DNA of 64,000 nt from Adiantum capillus-veneris (taxonomy: Eukaryota > Streptophyta > Polypodiopsida > Polypodiales > Pteridaceae). The notes under the pieces are model-generated. The model made no database searches. It was not told the origin of the DNA and saw only the letters and a program-made list of their open reading frames with translations. The position numbers and the translations under genes are program-made. Shown here piece after piece: positions 57,905 to 64,000 of the stretch; the stretch's first letter is position 1; the number at the start of each line of letters is the position of its first letter. The DNA lies in the NCBI GenBank assembly GCA_014529385.2, contig CM043962.1, positions 149,106,647-149,170,646 of the forward strand, written 5' to 3'.

Positions 57905-58110
57905 CAGAATGTTTGGGTCCATATTTACTATAAAAGGCCCAAATTTTTTGAGTGTTACCCATGTATAGCCTGTCTTGCAATTAGTGCATCCCAAGAGAGA
58001 TGTCCCAAATAGCAAGCTCTTCAAGAACAACTTGTGCTTTTAAAAATACACCACCTCTAGCATGCATGTCAATCAAATGTTTTTCAAGTAGAATCTTTCA
58101 ATAGAGGATA
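57905..58110 (-). pseudogene. PPR fragment
   Basis: The minus strand reads LIDMHARGGVFLKAQVVLEE, then LAIWDISLGMH-stop, then MGNTQKIW, matching the VDMYAKCG...AQKVLEELxxRDVVSWNAL pattern of PPR repeats. Only about one or two repeats are left. Confidence 0.65.
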
Positions 58111-58265
58111 TGATGATTGAGATGAGTAGATACTTTCCATCCCCTACCAACACTGCAAGAGACACTATCACTATTAACCTACTAATGCTTGTTTACCCAT
58201 GCTCAGATGTTAAAGACTCTTAAGGTTGTTCTAGTTGTTGGCATGTGATGAGGATGGTCATCATG

Positions 58266-58361
58266 TGTTAGGAAATAAGACGTAGCTAAATAGATAATTG
58301 AGTAGATTACTTAATGGAGAGAGACAAATTTACATACACGAGATTATAGAGTAGAGAGAGA

Positions 58362-58400
<39 letters not shown>

Positions 58401-59062
58401 CACGATATACGTGGTTCACCCAATGTGGGCTACTTCCGCGGGAAAGCAGCCACTCAATGGCTTTAGTACTTCAAAACAAGAAGTAATTTACAAAGGGATT
58501 ATACCCTTAATGGAGCTCCCGCCTTGCTTCACTCTCACCACCTCACACTCACCTTGTTGCATCAACTTCACACTATGAAATGTGTGTAGAAATGGCCTCC
58601 TTTTATAGGCCAAAAGGGCTACCCTCTCTTATGAGAGACAGCCGTGTGTAGCCGCCCTTGTGCGAATAAGTCCAAATCGGACCCTCCAATCCGCCCATGT
58701 GTGGCCGCCCTTGAATTCGGCCACCGGCCACCGGCCATTGACTTCCGACCACCAGCCACCGGCCATTGACTTCCGACCACCGGCCATCGGCCATTGACTA
58801 CCGGCCACCGGCCAACCGACTGGTTGTTTTCCGACCACTTTCCGGCCGCCGTCCGGCCATAATATTCCGGCGAAAAAAAAGTCTCGGGGGCCTCCGCCCC
58901 CGAGGCCTCTAAAGTTGCCCCTGATTTTTGTCCGTGAAAATTTTGGTTTCCGGTGAGTGATTTTCCTTCACGCACGATGGCTTCTCCTCATAATGGGGGC
59001 CTTACGAATGTGCGCTTTTACCACAGAAAATTACAAGGGTAAATCAGGTTCCATACTTAACA
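58266..59062 (-). repeat. Copia-3 3' LTR (797 bp)
   Basis: TGTTAGGAAATAAG...CCATACTTAACA. Includes (GA)n at 58351-58396 and a GGCCACCGGCCATTGACTTC minisatellite at 58720-58822. Confidence 0.95.
58720..58822. repeat. Minisatellite in the Copia-3 LTR
   Basis: Units of about 30-35 bp built on CCACCGGCCATTGACTTCCG. About three units here and about two in the 5' LTR (63524-63580). Confidence 0.85.
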
Positions 59063-59074
59063 ATCTCCCACTTG
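59063..59074 (-). other. Copia-3 polypurine tract
   Basis: Minus strand reads CAAGTGGGAGAT immediately before the 3' LTR. Confidence 0.75.
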
Positions 59075-59122
59075 GAGACTGATCTCCAAACCAAACCTTT
59101 GACTGCTTTCCATTCTGGCTTC

Positions 59123-62100
59123 TTATCCTTGAATGCCGATTGAAGATGAGCAAAAGCTCAACTTCTCCTTGTTGACCACCTTTGTAAACATGTCTGCAGG
59201 ATTTTCACTTGTATGCACCTTTCCTAGCTTTGGCTGTCCCTCTTCCAAAAGAGTGCGTATGAAGTGATATCTCACCTCAATGTGCTTTGTCCTTGAATGA
59301 AAGGCTGAGTTCTTCGCAAGATGGATAGCGCTTTGGCTATCACTGTACAAGACACAATTGTCTTGTTTGAATCCAAGCTCTTCTAAGAATCTGTGAAGCC
59401 ACAGAATTTCTTTGCTTGCCTCCGTCATTGCTACATACTCTGCTTCCGTGGTAGAAAGTGAAACCACTTTTTGCAGCTTTGAAGCCCAGCTTACTGCTGT
59501 GCCTCCAACCGTGAACACATAGCCAGTAGTGCTCCTTCGAGTATCTTTGTCACCTGCCATATCTGCATCAGCATACCCTTCTAGAAAAATATCAGTTCCT
59601 CCAAAATACAAAGCATTTGTTGTTGTCCCTTTTAGATACCTAAGTATCCACTTCACAGCTTGCCAATGCTCTTTACCTGGGTTGTCCATGAACCTACTCA
59701 CAACTCCCACTGCATGTGCAATGTCTGGCCTTGTCCAGACCATAGCATACATTAGAGAACCTACCGCTCCAGCATATGGAACTTTAGACATATAGGCTAT
59801 CTCCTCTTGTGTCTTTGGACACATATCCTTCGTTAGTTTAAAATGGCCAGCCAAAGGTGTAGAAACTGGTTTTGCATTTTGCATTGCAAACCTTTCTAGT
59901 ACCTTCTTGATGTAATCTTCTTGAGATAGCTTTATTGTCTTCTTCGTCCTGTCCCTTGATATTTTCATACCAAGTATCCTCTTTGCAGCACCTAAATCTT
60001 TCATTGAAAAAGATTTGGATAGCTCCTCTTTTAGGTCTCTGATGTCCTGCATGTTAGCACTTGCGAACAACATGTCATCAACATACAACATTAGGATGAT
60101 GAATTTCCCATCTCCCAAATTCTCCGTGTAGACGCAGTGATCAGAGTTGCATCTTGTGAATCCATGATCCAACATCCATCCATCAAACTTCAAGTACCAT
60201 TGTCTTGATGCTTGCATTAAACCATACAAGCTCTTCTTTAATCTGCAAACCATTTTCTCCTTACCTTTTACTTCATACCCCTTTGGTTGAATCATGTAGA
60301 TTTCCTCCTCTAAGTCACCGTGAGGGAATGCCGTATTTACATCCATTTGCTCGAGATTTAGATCATGAGTAGCCACAAGGCTTAAGACAAGCCTAATTGA
60401 GTTCATTTTTACAACAGGAGAAAATATTTCATTGAAGTCAATACCTTTCTTTTGAGAAAAACCTTTTACCACAAGCCTAGACTTGTACCTTTTCTTCCCA
60501 CCTTCTTCTTCCTTTAGCTTGTACACCCATTTGTTTTGAAGTGTCCGCTTACCTTTAGGCAACTCAACCAACTCCCATGTTTGGTTGCGATGTAGTGAGT
60601 CCATCTCCACTTGCATGCTCTTCGTCCATTCTTCTTTGGATTCATGTTGCATAGCTTCTTCATATGATTCGGGCTCTCCAGAATCTAAGATCAAGAGATG
60701 GTGTAAGGAAGGAACAAACCTTTCTGGAGGTCTACTTCCTCTTGTAGATCTTTGGGGAATAGGTTGAGGCTCCTCATTTGGTTGACGTTCTTGCACATTG
60801 TCACCGTTTGCAGTCCTTGAGTCTTCACCGTCCTCAAGCTCCATGTACTCATCACCTGTTTCTTTTGTTTGTTTTCTTTCCAAGTAATCTTTGTACATAT
60901 TTTGTTCGTTAAAAATTACATCCCTACTCCTTAAGATTTTACCATCTTCAGGATTCCATAGGCGATACCCAAAGTCTCCTTCTCCATAGCCAATGAAGAA
61001 ACACTTTTTGGACTTTGCATCTAACTTTGATCTTAGGCTTCTATCTATGTGCATGAAAGCCTCACACCCAAACACTTTGAGAAATGCATAATTCACCGGT
61101 TTACCTGTCCATGCCTCTTCTAGAACTCCCCCATCCAATGCCGTTGAGGGTGACCGATTGATTAAGTACATAGACGTACTTACAGCTTCTGCCCAAAGCT
61201 CAAGCGGTAGGCCTGCATGTAGCCGCATGCTTCGTGCTCGTTCCATGATTGTCCTGTTCATCCTTTCCAAAATCCCAGTTTGTTGAGGTGTCCTTGGGGT
61301 TGTCCTTTGCCTCCGAATGCCATTGCTAGCACAAAAGCTTTCAAAAGCTTGGCTGCAATATTCGCCTCCATTGTCGGATCTGAGGCATTTAACCTTGGTA
61401 CCTGTTTCATTCTCCACAAAGGCTTTCCACCTTTGAAATATGGAAAATACATCGGATTTATTCTTCATGACATAAACCCATGTTTTTCTAGTCGCATCGT
61501 CTATGAATGTTACATAGTACAATGAGCCACCAAGTGATGGTGTACTTGCAGGACCCCAAACATCAGAATGAACCAACTCAAGTTTTTTATTTTTTCTTTC
61601 ATTTCCTGATTTTTGAAAATTTACCCTCTTTTGTTTACCATAAACACAATCTTCACAGAACTCTAAGTCCACTTCTTTCAAACCTGGTAGAAGCTTCTTT
61701 GTTTGAAGGATTTGCATTCCTTTGGCACTCATATGCCCAAGTCGGTAGTGCCACACCGCACTGTCAACTTCTGTAGTTGCTGCACAAGCTGAAGGTTGCG
61801 TGCTAACAGTACACAAGTAAAGTGTACCGACTTTTTCACCCTTGGCAACCACCAAAGATCCCTTTGAGATCTTCCACTGTTTGTTTCCGAATGCAATGTT
61901 GTGACCTTCATCGTCCAATTGTCCTGTAGAGATCAAATTTTTGCGAAGAGAAGGAACATGCCTAACATCTTTAAGCTTCCATTCATTTCCGTTAGCAGTT
62001 TTGACAGAAACTGTACCTTTGCCGACAATCTCACAAGCTTCATCATCTCCCAAGTATACATACCCAAAATTACCTTTGGTGTAGTCTTGGAAATGTTGCT

Positions 62101-62401
62101 TGTGTGGTGTCGCATGGAATGAAGCCCCGGAATCTACTATCCAGGAATTAGACACATTGTCTAATGAGAGAATTAGAGCATCTTGCTCTACTTTACCTGC
62201 CACATTGGCCTCCGATGTTGGCTTGTTGTCTTGAGACTCTGTCTCCTTCTTCTTCTTGGACCAACAATCCTTCTTGACGTGGCCCTTCTTGCCGCAGTTC
62301 CAACATTCAAGAACTGACTTTGTGCGTGACTTGCTCCGCCTTGAGCGATCACAATCCTTTTGGTTTTTGAACCTCTCCTTAAGCCTTCCTCTTGTTTCCA
62401 C
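59123..62401 (-). CDS. Copia-3 pol polyprotein, 1092 codons
   Basis: Open from a METRGRLKERF start, but its true beginning is in gag, two stops upstream. Zinc knuckle CX2CX4HX4C at residues 33-46 (CWNCGKKGHVKKDC). Protease WIVDSGASFHATP at about 87-99 (Asp 90). Integrase with HYRLGHMS, CEDCVYGKQ, FIDDATRKTW, LRSDNGGEYCSQ (about 342) and PQQTGILERMNR. RT with LEQMDVNTAFPHGDLEEEIY and LYVDDMLFAS (about 772). RNase H with YADADMAGDKDTRRSTTGYV (about 944), TTEAEYVA and YSDSQSAIHLA. Ends PADMFTKVVNKEKLSF. All catalytic residues that I can see are present. Confidence 0.95.
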   Translation of the reverse strand: METRGRLKERFKNQKDCDRSRRSKSRTKSVLECWNCGKKGHVKKDCWSKKKKETESQDNKPTSEANVAGKVEQDALILSLDNVSNSWIVDSGASFHATPHKQHFQDYTKGNFGYVYLGDDEACEIVGKGTVSVKTANGNEWKLKDVRHVPSLRKNLISTGQLDDEGHNIAFGNKQWKISKGSLVVAKGEKVGTLYLCTVSTQPSACAATTEVDSAVWHYRLGHMSAKGMQILQTKKLLPGLKEVDLEFCEDCVYGKQKRVNFQKSGNERKNKKLELVHSDVWGPASTPSLGGSLYYVTFIDDATRKTWVYVMKNKSDVFSIFQRWKAFVENETGTKVKCLRSDNGGEYCSQAFESFCASNGIRRQRTTPRTPQQTGILERMNRTIMERARSMRLHAGLPLELWAEAVSTSMYLINRSPSTALDGGVLEEAWTGKPVNYAFLKVFGCEAFMHIDRSLRSKLDAKSKKCFFIGYGEGDFGYRLWNPEDGKILRSRDVIFNEQNMYKDYLERKQTKETGDEYMELEDGEDSRTANGDNVQERQPNEEPQPIPQRSTRGSRPPERFVPSLHHLLILDSGEPESYEEAMQHESKEEWTKSMQVEMDSLHRNQTWELVELPKGKRTLQNKWVYKLKEEEGGKKRYKSRLVVKGFSQKKGIDFNEIFSPVVKMNSIRLVLSLVATHDLNLEQMDVNTAFPHGDLEEEIYMIQPKGYEVKGKEKMVCRLKKSLYGLMQASRQWYLKFDGWMLDHGFTRCNSDHCVYTENLGDGKFIILMLYVDDMLFASANMQDIRDLKEELSKSFSMKDLGAAKRILGMKISRDRTKKTIKLSQEDYIKKVLERFAMQNAKPVSTPLAGHFKLTKDMCPKTQEEIAYMSKVPYAGAVGSLMYAMVWTRPDIAHAVGVVSRFMDNPGKEHWQAVKWILRYLKGTTTNALYFGGTDIFLEGYADADMAGDKDTRRSTTGYVFTVGGTAVSWASKLQKVVSLSTTEAEYVAMTEASKEILWLHRFLEELGFKQDNCVLYSDSQSAIHLAKNSAFHSRTKHIEVRYHFIRTLLEEGQPKLGKVHTSENPADMFTKVVNKEKLSFCSSSIGIQG

Positions 62402-62449
62402 TGATAGTGCAGCACTTGATGATTCTCATGTGCTTCTCCTTCGCATTTC

Positions 62450-63003
62450 CTAGCTTAGGAGAACACCCACAACATCATCAAACTTAAGAGTATTTGTGCC
62501 AGACATAGAATTACTTACAGCCATCACAAGGGTGTCCCAACTATCCGGTAGAGATGATAGTATAAGGAGAGCTCGCACTTCGTCATCGAAATTGATTTTC
62601 ACTGATCGAAGTTGACTTATGTTTGTGTTAAAGTCATTTAGGTGTTCTGCAACTGAACCATTCTCTGCCATCTTTAGATTGAACAAGCGCTTCATAAGAA
62701 ATACCTTATTGGATACCGATGGTTTCTCGTAGAAGTCGTCAAGTGACTTCATCAAGTCCTCCGTGGTCTTCATCTCCAAAACATTGAAGGCCACCGTTGA
62801 CGCCAAGCTTAACCGGATTGTTCCCAGTGCCTTTCGATCAAGGACAATCCATGCTTCATCTGCCATTGTTGCGGGCTTCTTCGCAAGACCGCCTAGTGGC
62901 AAATAGAGGTCCTTCTGGTAGAGATAGTCTTCAATGTGCATCTTCCAATGTTGGTAGTTTTTGCCGTTGAACTTCTCAATCTTGAGCTTCCCTTCCTCCG
63001 CCA
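62450..63003 (-). pseudogene. Copia-3 gag (separated from pol by two stops)
   Basis: I start it at the second Met (MAEEGKLKIEKFNGKNYQHW, about 63003). A Met four codons earlier is possible. Features are WKMHIEDYLYQKDLYLPL, DLMKSLDDFYEKPS and NKVFLMKRLFNLKMAENGSV, with DDEVRALLILSSLPDSWD, the UBN2-type Copia gag. It ends DVVGVLLS-stop (TAG 62450). The same frame has another stop (TGA near 62426) before pol. The normal product would be one Gag-Pol chain. The knuckle belongs to this gag functionally. Confidence 0.93.
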
Positions 63004-63063
63004 TAACTCCCACTCAATTCCAGGAATTCTTTCCTTGAGATAATTTAGCTACGAGCAAACCTT

Positions 63064-63077
63064 GCTCTGATACCAGT
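63064..63077 (-). other. Copia-3 primer-binding site
   Basis: Minus strand ACTGGTATCAGAGC directly after the 5' LTR. TGGTATCAGAGC is the exact initiator-tRNA-Met complement. Confidence 0.93.
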
Positions 63078-63834
63078 TGTTAGGAAATAAGACGTAGCTA
63101 AATAGATAATTGAGTAGATTACTTAATGGAGAGAGACAGATTTACATACACGAGATTATAGAGTAGAGAGAGAGCGAGAGAGTACACACGATATACGTGG
63201 TTAACCCAATGTGGGCTACGTCCGCGGGAAAGCAGCCACTCAATGGCTTTAGTACTTCAAAACAAGAAGTAATTTACAAAGGGATTATACCCTTAATGGA
63301 GCTCCGGCCTTGCTTCACTCTCACCACCTCACACTCACCTTGTTGCATCAACTTCACACTATGAAATGTGTGTAGAAATGGCCTCCTTTTATAGGCCAAA
63401 AGGGCTGCCCTCTCTTATGAGAGACAGCCATGTGTAGCCGCACTTGTGCGAATAAGTCCAAATCGGACCCTCCAATCCGCCCATGTGTGGTCGCCCTTGA
63501 GAAGACAAGTCCACTTTTGAATTCGGCCACCGGCCATTGACTTCCGACCACCGGCCATCGGTCATTGACTACCGGCCACCGGCCAACCGACCGGTTGTTT
63601 TCCGACCACTTTCCGGCCGCCGTCCGGCCATAATATTCCGGCGAAAAAAAAAGTCTCGGGGGCCTCCACCCTCGAGGCCTCTAAAGTTGCCCCTGATTCT
63701 TGTCCGTGAAAATTTTGGTTTCCGGTGAGTGATTTTCCTTCACGCACGATGGCTTCTCCTCATAATGGGGGCCTTACAAATGTGCGCTTTTACCACAGAA
63801 AATTACGAGGGTAAATCAGGCTCCATACTTAACA
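63078..63834 (-). repeat. Copia-3 5' LTR (757 bp)
   Basis: Matches 58266-59062 closely. It lacks one minisatellite unit and part of the GA tract, and carries GAGAAGACAAGTCCACTTTT, which is absent from the other LTR. Confidence 0.95.
63386..63395 (-). promoter_or_regulatory. TATA box in the Copia-3 5' LTR
   Basis: Minus strand CTATAAAAGG, on the coding strand of the element. The same sequence lies in the 3' LTR. Confidence 0.65.
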
Positions 63835-63839
63835 TCATG

Positions 63840-64000
63840 CACCCTTGTTAAAAGGTAAATAAAAGGTATCATGGATTCTCCTAGGGTGGACAATGAAACC
63901 AAACTGTCTTCATGACGTAACCCACAAAGAGTTGCTGCCTTGCTTACCCACCTCTAGAATCCACTTGAACTTGCATAGTAACTTTACACTTCACCATTAC
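63840..64000. other. Right edge, no feature seen
   Basis: Flank of Copia-3, continuous with the sequence left of 58261. Too short to assign. Confidence 0.5.

Larger units (their letters stand above)
58266..63834 (-). mobile_element. Copia-3: nearly intact Copia LTR retrotransposon
   Basis: LTRs 58266-59062 and 63078-63834, perfect target duplication TCATG (58261-58265 and 63835-63839), a perfect tRNA-Met primer-binding site, and a purine tract. Gag and pol are in one frame, interrupted only by two stops between 62402 and 62453. LTR differences lie mostly in repeat number. It appears to be the youngest large element in the window. Family features (WKMHIEDYLY in gag, WIVDSGASFH) are those of Tnt1-like Copia. 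Confidence 0.96.

Overview
This is nuclear DNA of a land plant with a large, repeat-rich genome. The evidence is plant LTR retrotransposons (Copia and chromodomain-type Gypsy) primed by initiator-tRNA-Met-like sites, a CACTA (En/Spm) DNA transposon with TNP2-type transposase and GT-AG introns, and pentatricopeptide-repeat (PPR) genes of the PLS class. The PPR style (a gene in one piece, phrases such as VDMYAKCG and WTALIAGYAQ, and many decayed copies) most resembles ferns. That assignment is inference, not proof. There is no bacterial-style gene order, no CRISPR array and no rRNA gene. Only one host-type gene looks intact, the 605-codon PPR gene at 11458-13275 (minus).

Layout. 1-5733: a decayed Copia reverse transcriptase, split in its RT/RNase H linker by Copia-1 (84-5258, minus, TSD ACATC). 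5727-6829: truncated LTR of the chromovirus family. 6834-9600: Gypsy fragment (gag and protease only, plus). 9717-10380: compound microsatellites and tandemly duplicated tRNA-derived SINE-like sequence. 10700-10945: cluster of a CGAGATTACTT motif. 11458-13275: PPR gene. 14225-17330 and 26537-27120: two halves of a decayed PPR locus, split by a complete 9.2-kb chromovirus (17331-26536, minus). Its 5' LTR carries a MITE with a perfect 9-bp target duplication. 28312-38203: a CACTA transposon with TAG target duplications on both sides. It holds a broken TNP2 gene, a broken second transposase-like gene, and a truncated LTR retrotransposon whose leader has eight copies of a 24-nt palindrome. 39468-46130: Copia-2 (plus, TSD GCAGA), interrupted in RNase H by a solo chromovirus LTR (44033-45616, TSD TTAGC). 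48951-55676: four tandem units of about 1.65 kb ending in a 41-base C run. 56067-57090: smaller direct repeats. 57905-58110: PPR fragment. 58266-63834: Copia-3 (minus, TSD TCATG), nearly intact, with a 1092-codon pol frame and only two stops seen between gag and pol.

The window is a record of nested insertions: Copia into Copia, chromovirus into PPR locus, MITE into LTR, retrotransposon into CACTA, and solo LTR into Copia. The palindrome array in the leader of the CACTA-embedded retroelement (30087-31812) is the least explained structure. It lies between a tRNA-Asp-type primer-binding site and gag. Its unit would fold into a hairpin, and most of its variants are CpG transitions.

All homology calls come from reading motifs by eye. 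No database search or alignment program was run.
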